This document shows positions 40,899-54,244 of a DNA stretch of 64,000 nt, piece after piece. Location: positions 2,023,136 to 2,087,135 of the forward strand of contig JALJCQ010000014.1 in the NCBI GenBank assembly GCA_023091665.1, given 5' to 3'. The notes beneath the pieces are model-generated. The model did no database searches. It was not told the DNA's origin and saw nothing but the letters and a program-made list of their open reading frames with translations. The stretch is from Pythium myriotylum (Eukaryota; Oomycota; Peronosporomycetes; Pythiales; Pythiaceae). How positions within the stretch are numbered: position 1 is the stretch's first letter; each line of letters opens with the position of its first letter. The translations under genes were made by a program, and so were the position numbers.

Positions 40899-43888
40899 AT
40901 GAGCCCAAGCCCAGCCGACTCTGCCTCCACCGACTTCGCCTCCCCAGCCTTCGCCATGGATTCGACCACCCCAGCTGCATCAACAAGTTCGACGGAACCA
41001 ACTTCCACACATGGAAGTTCAAGATGCAGATGGTGCTCGAAGAACGCGACGTCTGGGAAGTTGTCTGTGGAGAGGTCAAACTCGAGCAGTGCCAGACCGA
41101 CGCGGACCGAGCCCTCTTCAAGAAGAAGTCTCGCAAGGCGCTCGCGATGATCTGTCTCGCGATGGAAGACTCGCAGCTCCCGCTGGTTCGGTCGGCGAGT
41201 GGTGCGCAAGATGCATGGTCAAGACTGGAAGAACACTTCGAGAAGAAGAGCCTTGCCAACAAGCTCTTTCTTCGTCGTCGTTTCTTCACGACCATGATGG
41301 AAGAAGGTGACGATGTGCTCACGCACATCAACAAGCTCAAGACCCTGGCCGAGCAACTCGACGCAGTCGGCGCTCCGGTCAGCGAAGACGACTTGGTGAT
41401 CACGCTTCTCGGCAGTCTCAGCGAGTCGTACCAGTTCCTCATCACGGCGTTGGAGTCGCGTGTCGACGCGCTCACGTGGGAACTCGTGACGTCTCGGCTG
41501 CTCCATGAAGACATGAAGCGCAAGGAGCAAGGTGGCGACGGAGCCACGCTTGGCCAAGCGTTCATGACAAGTGACGCGAAGCCCAAGGGCCGTGCAGTCA
41601 AGAAGACTGGCACGTGCAACTACTGCGGCAAGATCGGTCATTGGGCCGCGGAGTGCCACTCGCGTGTCAAGGACAACGGCAACGGCAACGGCAACTCCGG
41701 CGGCAACTCCGGCGGCAACGGAAACGGAAACGGCAACGGAAACGGCAACCCTCGGCAACGGTTCCAGCGAGCGAACCTTGCGCGAGATGAAGACCCCGGC
41801 GAGTACCTGTTCTCGGTCGGGAAGACCCAAGGCAAGTCGAGTCAATCCACGGCGTGGTTGGTCGACTCGGGTGCGACTCAGCACATGTCGCGAACCAAGC
41901 AGTTCATGATGAACTACAAGAAGATTGACCCAGTCGACGTGCATCTGGCCGACGATGGCACAGTCCAAGCGGTTGGCGTGGGAGACATTCTCATGTCGAT
42001 GAAGACTCCAAGCGGTGTCAAGAAGGGTTTGCTCACCAACGTGTGGCATATCCCCAAGCTCAGCCGCAACCTGTTCTCGGTCGGAAGATTCACGGAGGAC
42101 GTTGCTCCCGTGACGTTCGACAAGGACGGTTGCTTCGTCGTTCTCAAGGGCGCCAAGCGGACCATCGGCACTCGTATCGGCAAGGGTCTGTTCAAGCTCA
42201 ACATGTCTCCAGTGTCGACTGAAGCATCCCACGCCGCCAGTACAAGACGAGGTCGCGCCATGTCCAAGTCGTACCTCTGGCACCTCCGACTCGGTCACAT
42301 CGGCTTCAGCGGTCTCGAAGCCATCGTCAAGAAGGACCTCGCCGACGGACTCGACATCGGGTCTGTGCAGGAATGGGAGGTCTGTGAAGGCTGTGCACTC
42401 GGCAAGCTGACTCGCGTCAAGTTCCAGTCGGGCACGACCAAGCGGTCTGCGAATCTGCTTGACGTCGTGTACAGCGATGTGGCCGGCCCCATGAAGACTC
42501 CGACGTTCGGCGGCATGAAGTACTTTGCCACCTTCACCGACGACAAGTCTCGACTGTGCAAGTTGTACCTCATGCGGTCCAAGGACGAAGTCTACGACAA
42601 GTTCGTCGAGTACGTCAACTGGGCCGAGAACCAAACCGGTCGTCGAGTCAAGGTGCTTCGAACCGACGGCGGCGGCGAGTACCAGTCGGCCAAACTTGCC
42701 AAGTTCTGTCGCAAGCGTGGCATCGAGCACGACGTCACGCCGCCATACACGCCTCAGTTGAACGGTGTGGCGGAGCGCATGAACCGAACCATCGGTGAGT
42801 GTGGTCGTTGCAAGCTCCACCATGCCAACTTGTCCGACGAGTACTGGGGCGAAGCCGTCATGACTGCAGTCGAAGTTCGCAACCGACTTCCGACCCGCGC
42901 TCAAGACTTGTACAAGTCGCCGTACGAAGAATGGTACGGGAAGAAGCCCTTGCTCGCCAACTTCAAGGTGTTCGGCTGCCATGCGTACGTCCACGTGCCG
43001 AAGGAGAAGCGGTGGAAGTTCGACGCCCGAGCCATCTTGTGTCGGTTCCTCGGCTACTCGGACCACGAGAAGGCGTATCGGTTTGAAGAAATCGCAACCG
43101 GTCGGATCGTCATCAGTCGAGACGCGCAGTTCATGGAAGACACATTCGACGATGGCAAGCGCGAAGAACCCTGGAGCAAGTCCGTCGAGTTCCGCGACGA
43201 TGAAGATGATGAAGATGATGAAGATCAAGATGAAGCAACCGACAACCAAGATGATGAAGACATGGGTGAGCAGCCAGCCTCACCAGCACCAAGTCAGCGC
43301 AGCTACGAGCGACCGGAGTGGCAACAGGGCCAGCGGTCGCAGCGTCCAGCAGCACCAGCATCGGCCCAGCAGCCGAATGTCGACTACGCACCAGGGTCCA
43401 AGCGCCACTCTCGCACGCACTCGCTCGAGAACCTGGCTGAACCGCCAGTTGAGAAGCGCTACGGACGGGTTGGTCGCACAAGTGGTGCGACTCCACCACC
43501 CACGCAAGGTCCAAGGACATCGCTCGAAGATCTGTCTGCACTGCTCACGTCGATCGAAGAGGAAGGCGTAGAAGATGAAGACGAAGAAGGCGAAGACGTG
43601 CAAGAACAAGGGGGAGAAGACCAAGATTACGAAGAGTTTGCTCTCGTCGTGAATTCAGGGGGAGAGTTGCCGACATCGTTCAAGTCGGCGATGGAATCCG
43701 ACGACGCCAGCAACTGGAAGGAAGCCTGCGACTCCGAGCTTGAGTCGCTCAAGAAGAACGAGACCTGGGACCTAGTCCCTTTGCCAGCCGGACGCAAGGC
43801 CATCACCAGCAAGTGGGTGTTCAAGGTCAAGGAAACCGCCGAAGGACTCGTCGAGCGGTACAAGGCTCGACTCGTTGCCAAGTGTTGA
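40899..43888 (+). pseudogene. Truncated polyprotein, array F unit 3
   Basis: The encoded sequence is the same as unit 1 as far as I can see. The 83-aa aborted Gag and the 954-aa downstream frame are both kept. Confidence 0.91.
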
Positions 43889-44227
43889 AGATGATGCGCC
43901 TCGAACCCAGCGTCATCATTCCAGTTGAAGCTCGGCTGTAGAAGATTCTCCTGCAGAAGATTCTCCGTGGAAGATTCGACATGTGGAAGATTCGACATGT
44001 GGAAGATTCTCCGTCTGGTTCTGGTTTGAATCCAGTGCCACCCATCGACTTCGTTGAAGTATCCACGAAGTTAGTTTATGTTTGCATATGTTTACGATAG
44101 GTAGGACATACATTTGATTACGGTAGCGTAGGACACACACAGACGGCTTAGAGGTAGCAGCAGCGAACTAAGTCCCGATCAATTCACTTTGCATTTTGCA
44201 TCCCACCAACCAAGCGACCTTCCAACA
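43883..44227 (+). repeat. 345-bp LTR, after array F unit 3
   Basis: Short form; third consecutive 345-bp LTR of the first higher-order block. Confidence 0.95.
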
Positions 44228-44231
44228 GGTT

Positions 44232-47221
44232 ATGAGCCCAAGCCCAGCCGACTCTGCCTCCACCGACTTCGCCTCCCCAGCCTTCGCCATGGATTCGACC
44301 ACCCCAGCTGCATCAACAAGTTCGACGGAACCAACTTCCACACATGGAAGTTCAAGATGCAGATGGTGCTCGAAGAACGCGACGTCTGGGAAGTTGTCTG
44401 TGGAGAGGTCAAACTCGAGCAGTGCCAGACCGACGCGGACCGAGCCCTCTTCAAGAAGAAGTCTCGCAAGGCGCTCGCGATGATCTGTCTCGCGATGGAA
44501 GACTCGCAGCTCCCGCTGGTTCGGTCGGCGAGTGGTGCGCAAGATGCATGGTCAAGACTGGAAGAACACTTCGAGAAGAAGAGCCTTGCCAACAAGCTCT
44601 TTCTTCGTCGTCGTTTCTTCACGACCATGATGGAAGAAGGTGACGATGTGCTCACGCACATCAACAAGCTCAAGACCCTGGCCGAGCAACTCGACGCAGT
44701 CGGCGCTCCGGTCAGCGAAGACGACTTGGTGATCACGCTTCTCGGCAGTCTCAGCGAGTCGTACCAGTTCCTCATCACGGCGTTGGAGTCGCGTGTCGAC
44801 GCGCTCACGTGGGAACTCGTGACGTCTCGGCTGCTCCATGAAGACATGAAGCGCAAGGAGCAAGGTGGCGACGGAGCCACGCTTGGCCAAGCGTTCATGA
44901 CAAGTGACGCGAAGCCCAAGGGCCGTGCAGTCAAGAAGACTGGCACGTGCAACTACTGCGGCAAGATCGGTCATTGGGCCGCGGAGTGCCACTCGCGTGT
45001 CAAGGACAACGGCAACGGCAACGGCAACTCCGGCGGCAACTCCGGCGGCAACGGAAACGGAAACGGCAACGGAAACGGCAACCCTCGGCAACGGTTCCAG
45101 CGAGCGAACCTTGCGCGAGATGAAGACCCCGGCGAGTACCTGTTCTCGGTCGGGAAGACCCAAGGCAAGTCGAGTCAATCCACGGCGTGGTTGGTCGACT
45201 CGGGTGCGACTCAGCACATGTCGCGAACCAAGCAGTTCATGATGAACTACAAGAAGATTGACCCAGTCGACGTGCATCTGGCCGACGATGGCACAGTCCA
45301 AGCGGTTGGCGTGGGAGACATTCTCATGTCGATGAAGACTCCAAGCGGTGTCAAGAAGGGTTTGCTCACCAACGTGTGGCATATCCCCAAGCTCAGCCGC
45401 AACCTGTTCTCGGTCGGAAGATTCACGGAGGACGTTGCTCCCGTGACGTTCGACAAGGACGGTTGCTTCGTCGTTCTCAAGGGCGCCAAGCGGACCATCG
45501 GCACTCGTATCGGCAAGGGTCTGTTCAAGCTCAACATGTCTCCAGTGTCGACTGAAGCATCCCACGCCGCCAGTACAAGACGAGGTCGCGCCATGTCCAA
45601 GTCGTACCTCTGGCACCTCCGACTCGGTCACATCGGCTTCAGCGGTCTCGAAGCCATCGTCAAGAAGGACCTCGCCGACGGACTCGACATCGGGTCTGTG
45701 CAGGAATGGGAGGTCTGTGAAGGCTGTGCACTCGGCAAGCTGACTCGCGTCAAGTTCCAGTCGGGCACGACCAAGCGGTCTGCGAATCTGCTTGACGTCG
45801 TGTACAGCGATGTGGCCGGCCCCATGAAGACTCCGACGTTCGGCGGCATGAAGTACTTTGCCACCTTCACCGACGACAAGTCTCGACTGTGCAAGTTGTA
45901 CCTCATGCGGTCCAAGGACGAAGTCTACGACAAGTTCGTCGAGTACGTCAACTGGGCCGAGAACCAAACCGGTCGTCGAGTCAAGGTGCTTCGAACCGAC
46001 GGCGGCGGCGAGTACCAGTCGGCCAAACTTGCCAAGTTCTGTCGCAAGCGTGGCATCGAGCACGACGTCACGCCGCCATACACGCCTCAGTTGAACGGTG
46101 TGGCGGAGCGCATGAACCGAACCATCGGTGAGTGTGGTCGTTGCAAGCTCCACCATGCCAACTTGTCCGACGAGTACTGGGGCGAAGCCGTCATGACTGC
46201 AGTCGAAGTTCGCAACCGACTTCCGACCCGCGCTCAAGACTTGTACAAGTCGCCGTACGAAGAATGGTACGGGAAGAAGCCCTTGCTCGCCAACTTCAAG
46301 GTGTTCGGCTGCCATGCGTACGTCCACGTGCCGAAGGAGAAGCGGTGGAAGTTCGACGCCCGAGCCATCTTGTGTCGGTTCCTCGGCTACTCGGACCACG
46401 AGAAGGCGTATCGGTTTGAAGAAATCGCAACCGGTCGGATCGTCATCAGTCGAGACGCGCAGTTCATGGAAGACACATTCGACGATGGCAAGCGCGAAGA
46501 ACCCTGGAGCAAGTCCGTCGAGTTCCGCGACGATGAAGATGATGAAGATGATGAAGATCAAGATGAAGCAACCGACAACCAAGATGATGAAGACATGGGT
46601 GAGCAGCCAGCCTCACCAGCACCAAGTCAGCGCAGCTACGAGCGACCGGAGTGGCAACAGGGCCAGCGGTCGCAGCGTCCAGCAGCACCAGCATCGGCCC
46701 AGCAGCCGAATGTCGACTACGCACCAGGGTCCAAGCGCCACTCTCGCACGCACTCGCTCGAGAACCTGGCTGAACCGCCAGTTGAGAAGCGCTACGGACG
46801 GGTTGGTCGCACAAGTGGTGCGACTCCACCACCCACGCAAGGTCCAAGGACATCGCTCGAAGATCTGTCTGCACTGCTCACGTCGATCGAAGAGGAAGGC
46901 GTAGAAGATGAAGACGAAGAAGGCGAAGACGTGCAAGAACAAGGGGGAGAAGACCAAGATTACGAAGAGTTTGCTCTCGTCGTGAATTCAGGGGGAGAGT
47001 TGCCGACATCGTTCAAGTCGGCGATGGAATCCGACGACGCCAGCAACTGGAAGGAAGCCTGCGACTCCGAGCTTGAGTCGCTCAAGAAGAACGAGACCTG
47101 GGACCTAGTCCCTTTGCCAGCCGGACGCAAGGCCATCACCAGCAAGTGGGTGTTCAAGGTCAAGGAAACCGCCGAAGGACTCGTCGAGCGGTACAAGGCT
47201 CGACTCGTTGCCAAGTGTTGA
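44232..47221 (+). pseudogene. Truncated polyprotein, array F unit 4
   Basis: Coding content as in unit 1. It is the last unit of the first higher-order block, marked by the long LTR that follows. Confidence 0.91.
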
Positions 47222-47574
47222 AGATGATGCGCCTCGAACCCAGCGTCATCATTCCAGTTGAAGCTCGGCAGTTGAAGCTCGGCTGTAGAAGATTCTCCTG
47301 CAGAAGATTCTCCGTGGAAGATTCGACATGTGGAAGATTCGACATGTGGAAGATTCTCCGTCTGGTTCTGGTTTGAATCCAGTGCCACCCATCGACTTCG
47401 TTGAAGTATCCACGAAGTTAGTTTATGTTTGCATATGTTTACGATAGGTAGGACATACATTTGATTACGGTAGCGTAGGACACACACAGACGGCTTAGAG
47501 GTAGCAGCAGCGAACTAAGTCCCGATCAATTCACTTTGCATTTTGCATCCCACCAACCAAGCGACCTTCCAACA
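47216..47574 (+). repeat. 359-bp LTR, after array F unit 4
   Basis: Long form with two 14-bp repeats, like 33870-34228 and 60562-60920. The spacing of long LTRs defines the 13,346-bp period. Confidence 0.95.
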
Positions 47575-47578
47575 GGTT

Positions 47579-50568
47579 ATGAGCCCAAGCCCAGCCGACT
47601 CTGCCTCCACCGACTTCGCCTCCCCAGCCTTCGCCATGGATTCGACCACCCCAGCTGCATCAACAAGTTCGACGGAACCAACTTCCACACATGGAAGTTC
47701 AAGATGCAGATGGTGCTCGAAGAACGCGACGTCTGGGAAGTTGTCTGTGGAGAGGTCAAACTCGAGCAGTGCCAGACCGACGCGGACCGAGCCCTCTTCA
47801 AGAAGAAGTCTCGCAAGGCGCTCGCGATGATCTGTCTCGCGATGGAAGACTCGCAGCTCCCGCTGGTTCGGTCGGCGAGTGGTGCGCAAGATGCATGGTC
47901 AAGACTGGAAGAACACTTCGAGAAGAAGAGCCTTGCCAACAAGCTCTTTCTTCGTCGTCGTTTCTTCACGACCATGATGGAAGAAGGTGACGATGTGCTC
48001 ACGCACATCAACAAGCTCAAGACCCTGGCCGAGCAACTCGACGCAGTCGGCGCTCCGGTCAGCGAAGACGACTTGGTGATCACGCTTCTCGGCAGTCTCA
48101 GCGAGTCGTACCAGTTCCTCATCACGGCGTTGGAGTCGCGTGTCGACGCGCTCACGTGGGAACTCGTGACGTCTCGGCTGCTCCATGAAGACATGAAGCG
48201 CAAGGAGCAAGGTGGCGACGGAGCCACGCTTGGCCAAGCGTTCATGACAAGTGACGCGAAGCCCAAGGGCCGTGCAGTCAAGAAGACTGGCACGTGCAAC
48301 TACTGCGGCAAGATCGGTCATTGGGCCGCGGAGTGCCACTCGCGTGTCAAGGACAACGGCAACGGCAACGGCAACTCCGGCGGCAACTCCGGCGGCAACG
48401 GAAACGGAAACGGCAACGGAAACGGCAACCCTCGGCAACGGTTCCAGCGAGCGAACCTTGCGCGAGATGAAGACCCCGGCGAGTACCTGTTCTCGGTCGG
48501 GAAGACCCAAGGCAAGTCGAGTCAATCCACGGCGTGGTTGGTCGACTCGGGTGCGACTCAGCACATGTCGCGAACCAAGCAGTTCATGATGAACTACAAG
48601 AAGATTGACCCAGTCGACGTGCATCTGGCCGACGATGGCACAGTCCAAGCGGTTGGCGTGGGAGACATTCTCATGTCGATGAAGACTCCAAGCGGTGTCA
48701 AGAAGGGTTTGCTCACCAACGTGTGGCATATCCCCAAGCTCAGCCGCAACCTGTTCTCGGTCGGAAGATTCACGGAGGACGTTGCTCCCGTGACGTTCGA
48801 CAAGGACGGTTGCTTCGTCGTTCTCAAGGGCGCCAAGCGGACCATCGGCACTCGTATCGGCAAGGGTCTGTTCAAGCTCAACATGTCTCCAGTGTCGACT
48901 GAAGCATCCCACGCCGCCAGTACAAGACGAGGTCGCGCCATGTCCAAGTCGTACCTCTGGCACCTCCGACTCGGTCACATCGGCTTCAGCGGTCTCGAAG
49001 CCATCGTCAAGAAGGACCTCGCCGACGGACTCGACATCGGGTCTGTGCAGGAATGGGAGGTCTGTGAAGGCTGTGCACTCGGCAAGCTGACTCGCGTCAA
49101 GTTCCAGTCGGGCACGACCAAGCGGTCTGCGAATCTGCTTGACGTCGTGTACAGCGATGTGGCCGGCCCCATGAAGACTCCGACGTTCGGCGGCATGAAG
49201 TACTTTGCCACCTTCACCGACGACAAGTCTCGACTGTGCAAGTTGTACCTCATGCGGTCCAAGGACGAAGTCTACGACAAGTTCGTCGAGTACGTCAACT
49301 GGGCCGAGAACCAAACCGGTCGTCGAGTCAAGGTGCTTCGAACCGACGGCGGCGGCGAGTACCAGTCGGCCAAACTTGCCAAGTTCTGTCGCAAGCGTGG
49401 CATCGAGCACGACGTCACGCCGCCATACACGCCTCAGTTGAACGGTGTGGCGGAGCGCATGAACCGAACCATCGGTGAGTGTGGTCGTTGCAAGCTCCAC
49501 CATGCCAACTTGTCCGACGAGTACTGGGGCGAAGCCGTCATGACTGCAGTCGAAGTTCGCAACCGACTTCCGACCCGCGCTCAAGACTTGTACAAGTCGC
49601 CGTACGAAGAATGGTACGGGAAGAAGCCCTTGCTCGCCAACTTCAAGGTGTTCGGCTGCCATGCGTACGTCCACGTGCCGAAGGAGAAGCGGTGGAAGTT
49701 CGACGCCCGAGCCATCTTGTGTCGGTTCCTCGGCTACTCGGACCACGAGAAGGCGTATCGGTTTGAAGAAATCGCAACCGGTCGGATCGTCATCAGTCGA
49801 GACGCGCAGTTCATGGAAGACACATTCGACGATGGCAAGCGCGAAGAACCCTGGAGCAAGTCCGTCGAGTTCCGCGACGATGAAGATGATGAAGATGATG
49901 AAGATCAAGATGAAGCAACCGACAACCAAGATGATGAAGACATGGGTGAGCAGCCAGCCTCACCAGCACCAAGTCAGCGCAGCTACGAGCGACCGGAGTG
50001 GCAACAGGGCCAGCGGTCGCAGCGTCCAGCAGCACCAGCATCGGCCCAGCAGCCGAATGTCGACTACGCACCAGGGTCCAAGCGCCACTCTCGCACGCAC
50101 TCGCTCGAGAACCTGGCTGAACCGCCAGTTGAGAAGCGCTACGGACGGGTTGGTCGCACAAGTGGTGCGACTCCACCACCCACGCAAGGTCCAAGGACAT
50201 CGCTCGAAGATCTGTCTGCACTGCTCACGTCGATCGAAGAGGAAGGCGTAGAAGATGAAGACGAAGAAGGCGAAGACGTGCAAGAACAAGGGGGAGAAGA
50301 CCAAGATTACGAAGAGTTTGCTCTCGTCGTGAATTCAGGGGGAGAGTTGCCGACATCGTTCAAGTCGGCGATGGAATCCGACGACGCCAGCAACTGGAAG
50401 GAAGCCTGCGACTCCGAGCTTGAGTCGCTCAAGAAGAACGAGACCTGGGACCTAGTCCCTTTGCCAGCCGGACGCAAGGCCATCACCAGCAAGTGGGTGT
50501 TCAAGGTCAAGGAAACCGCCGAAGGACTCGTCGAGCGGTACAAGGCTCGACTCGTTGCCAAGTGTTGA
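47579..50568 (+). pseudogene. Truncated polyprotein, array F unit 5
   Basis: First unit of the second higher-order block; no coding difference from unit 1 was noticed. Confidence 0.91.
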
Positions 50569-50907
50569 AGATGATGCGCCTCGAACCCAGCGTCATCATT
50601 CCAGTTGAAGCTCGGCTGTAGAAGATTCTCCTGCAGAAGATTCTCCGTGGAAGATTCGACATGTGGAAGATTCGACATGTGGAAGATTCTCCGTCTGGTT
50701 CTGGTTTGAATCCAGTGCCACCCATCGACTTCGTTGAAGTATCCACGAAGTTAGTTTATGTTTGCATATGTTTACGATAGGTAGGACATACATTTGATTA
50801 CGGTAGCGTAGGACACACACAGACGGCTTAGAGGTAGCAGCAGCGAACTAAGTCCCGATCAATTCACTTTGCATTTTGCATCCCACCAACCAAGCGACCT
50901 TCCAACA
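50563..50907 (+). repeat. 345-bp LTR, after array F unit 5
   Basis: Short form. Confidence 0.95.
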
Positions 50908-50911
50908 GGTT

Positions 50912-53901
50912 ATGAGCCCAAGCCCAGCCGACTCTGCCTCCACCGACTTCGCCTCCCCAGCCTTCGCCATGGATTCGACCACCCCAGCTGCATCAACAAG
51001 TTCGACGGAACCAACTTCCACACATGGAAGTTCAAGATGCAGATGGTGCTCGAAGAACGCGACGTCTGGGAAGTTGTCTGTGGAGAGGTCAAACTCGAGC
51101 AGTGCCAGACCGACGCGGACCGAGCCCTCTTCAAGAAGAAGTCTCGCAAGGCGCTCGCGATGATCTGTCTCGCGATGGAAGACTCGCAGCTCCCGCTGGT
51201 TCGGTCGGCGAGTGGTGCGCAAGATGCATGGTCAAGACTGGAAGAACACTTCGAGAAGAAGAGCCTTGCCAACAAGCTCTTTCTTCGTCGTCGTTTCTTC
51301 ACGACCATGATGGAAGAAGGTGACGATGTGCTCACGCACATCAACAAGCTCAAGACCCTGGCCGAGCAACTCGACGCAGTCGGCGCTCCGGTCAGCGAAG
51401 ACGACTTGGTGATCACGCTTCTCGGCAGTCTCAGCGAGTCGTACCAGTTCCTCATCACGGCGTTGGAGTCGCGTGTCGACGCGCTCACGTGGGAACTCGT
51501 GACGTCTCGGCTGCTCCATGAAGACATGAAGCGCAAGGAGCAAGGTGGCGACGGAGCCACGCTTGGCCAAGCGTTCATGACAAGTGACGCGAAGCCCAAG
51601 GGCCGTGCAGTCAAGAAGACTGGCACGTGCAACTACTGCGGCAAGATCGGTCATTGGGCCGCGGAGTGCCACTCGCGTGTCAAGGACAACGGCAACGGCA
51701 ACGGCAACTCCGGCGGCAACTCCGGCGGCAACGGAAACGGAAACGGCAACGGAAACGGCAACCCTCGGCAACGGTTCCAGCGAGCGAACCTTGCGCGAGA
51801 TGAAGACCCCGGCGAGTACCTGTTCTCGGTCGGGAAGACCCAAGGCAAGTCGAGTCAATCCACGGCGTGGTTGGTCGACTCGGGTGCGACTCAGCACATG
51901 TCGCGAACCAAGCAGTTCATGATGAACTACAAGAAGATTGACCCAGTCGACGTGCATCTGGCCGACGATGGCACAGTCCAAGCGGTTGGCGTGGGAGACA
52001 TTCTCATGTCGATGAAGACTCCAAGCGGTGTCAAGAAGGGTTTGCTCACCAACGTGTGGCATATCCCCAAGCTCAGCCGCAACCTGTTCTCGGTCGGAAG
52101 ATTCACGGAGGACGTTGCTCCCGTGACGTTCGACAAGGACGGTTGCTTCGTCGTTCTCAAGGGCGCCAAGCGGACCATCGGCACTCGTATCGGCAAGGGT
52201 CTGTTCAAGCTCAACATGTCTCCAGTGTCGACTGAAGCATCCCACGCCGCCAGTACAAGACGAGGTCGCGCCATGTCCAAGTCGTACCTCTGGCACCTCC
52301 GACTCGGTCACATCGGCTTCAGCGGTCTCGAAGCCATCGTCAAGAAGGACCTCGCCGACGGACTCGACATCGGGTCTGTGCAGGAATGGGAGGTCTGTGA
52401 AGGCTGTGCACTCGGCAAGCTGACTCGCGTCAAGTTCCAGTCGGGCACGACCAAGCGGTCTGCGAATCTGCTTGACGTCGTGTACAGCGATGTGGCCGGC
52501 CCCATGAAGACTCCGACGTTCGGCGGCATGAAGTACTTTGCCACCTTCACCGACGACAAGTCTCGACTGTGCAAGTTGTACCTCATGCGGTCCAAGGACG
52601 AAGTCTACGACAAGTTCGTCGAGTACGTCAACTGGGCCGAGAACCAAACCGGTCGTCGAGTCAAGGTGCTTCGAACCGACGGCGGCGGCGAGTACCAGTC
52701 GGCCAAACTTGCCAAGTTCTGTCGCAAGCGTGGCATCGAGCACGACGTCACGCCGCCATACACGCCTCAGTTGAACGGTGTGGCGGAGCGCATGAACCGA
52801 ACCATCGGTGAGTGTGGTCGTTGCAAGCTCCACCATGCCAACTTGTCCGACGAGTACTGGGGCGAAGCCGTCATGACTGCAGTCGAAGTTCGCAACCGAC
52901 TTCCGACCCGCGCTCAAGACTTGTACAAGTCGCCGTACGAAGAATGGTACGGGAAGAAGCCCTTGCTCGCCAACTTCAAGGTGTTCGGCTGCCATGCGTA
53001 CGTCCACGTGCCGAAGGAGAAGCGGTGGAAGTTCGACGCCCGAGCCATCTTGTGTCGGTTCCTCGGCTACTCGGACCACGAGAAGGCGTATCGGTTTGAA
53101 GAAATCGCAACCGGTCGGATCGTCATCAGTCGAGACGCGCAGTTCATGGAAGACACATTCGACGATGGCAAGCGCGAAGAACCCTGGAGCAAGTCCGTCG
53201 AGTTCCGCGACGATGAAGATGATGAAGATGATGAAGATCAAGATGAAGCAACCGACAACCAAGATGATGAAGACATGGGTGAGCAGCCAGCCTCACCAGC
53301 ACCAAGTCAGCGCAGCTACGAGCGACCGGAGTGGCAACAGGGCCAGCGGTCGCAGCGTCCAGCAGCACCAGCATCGGCCCAGCAGCCGAATGTCGACTAC
53401 GCACCAGGGTCCAAGCGCCACTCTCGCACGCACTCGCTCGAGAACCTGGCTGAACCGCCAGTTGAGAAGCGCTACGGACGGGTTGGTCGCACAAGTGGTG
53501 CGACTCCACCACCCACGCAAGGTCCAAGGACATCGCTCGAAGATCTGTCTGCACTGCTCACGTCGATCGAAGAGGAAGGCGTAGAAGATGAAGACGAAGA
53601 AGGCGAAGACGTGCAAGAACAAGGGGGAGAAGACCAAGATTACGAAGAGTTTGCTCTCGTCGTGAATTCAGGGGGAGAGTTGCCGACATCGTTCAAGTCG
53701 GCGATGGAATCCGACGACGCCAGCAACTGGAAGGAAGCCTGCGACTCCGAGCTTGAGTCGCTCAAGAAGAACGAGACCTGGGACCTAGTCCCTTTGCCAG
53801 CCGGACGCAAGGCCATCACCAGCAAGTGGGTGTTCAAGGTCAAGGAAACCGCCGAAGGACTCGTCGAGCGGTACAAGGCTCGACTCGTTGCCAAGTGTTG
53901 A
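50912..53901 (+). pseudogene. Truncated polyprotein, array F unit 6
   Basis: Higher-order partner of unit 2, but with the common C where unit 2 has T at 38257. Confidence 0.91.
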
Positions 53902-54240
53902 AGATGATGCGCCTCGAACCCAGCGTCATCATTCCAGTTGAAGCTCGGCTGTAGAAGATTCTCCTGCAGAAGATTCTCCGTGGAAGATTCGACATGTGGA
54001 AGATTCGACATGTGGAAGATTCTCCGTCTGGTTCTGGTTTGAATCCAGTGCCACCCATCGACTTCGTTGAAGTATCCACGAAGTTAGTTTATGTTTGCAT
54101 ATGTTTACGATAGGTAGGACATACATTTGATTACGGTAGCGTAGGACACACACAGACGGCTTAGAGGTAGCAGCAGCGAACTAAGTCCCGATCAATTCAC
54201 TTTGCATTTTGCATCCCACCAACCAAGCGACCTTCCAACA
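53896..54240 (+). repeat. 345-bp LTR, after array F unit 6
   Basis: Short form. Confidence 0.95.
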
Positions 54241-54244
54241 GGTT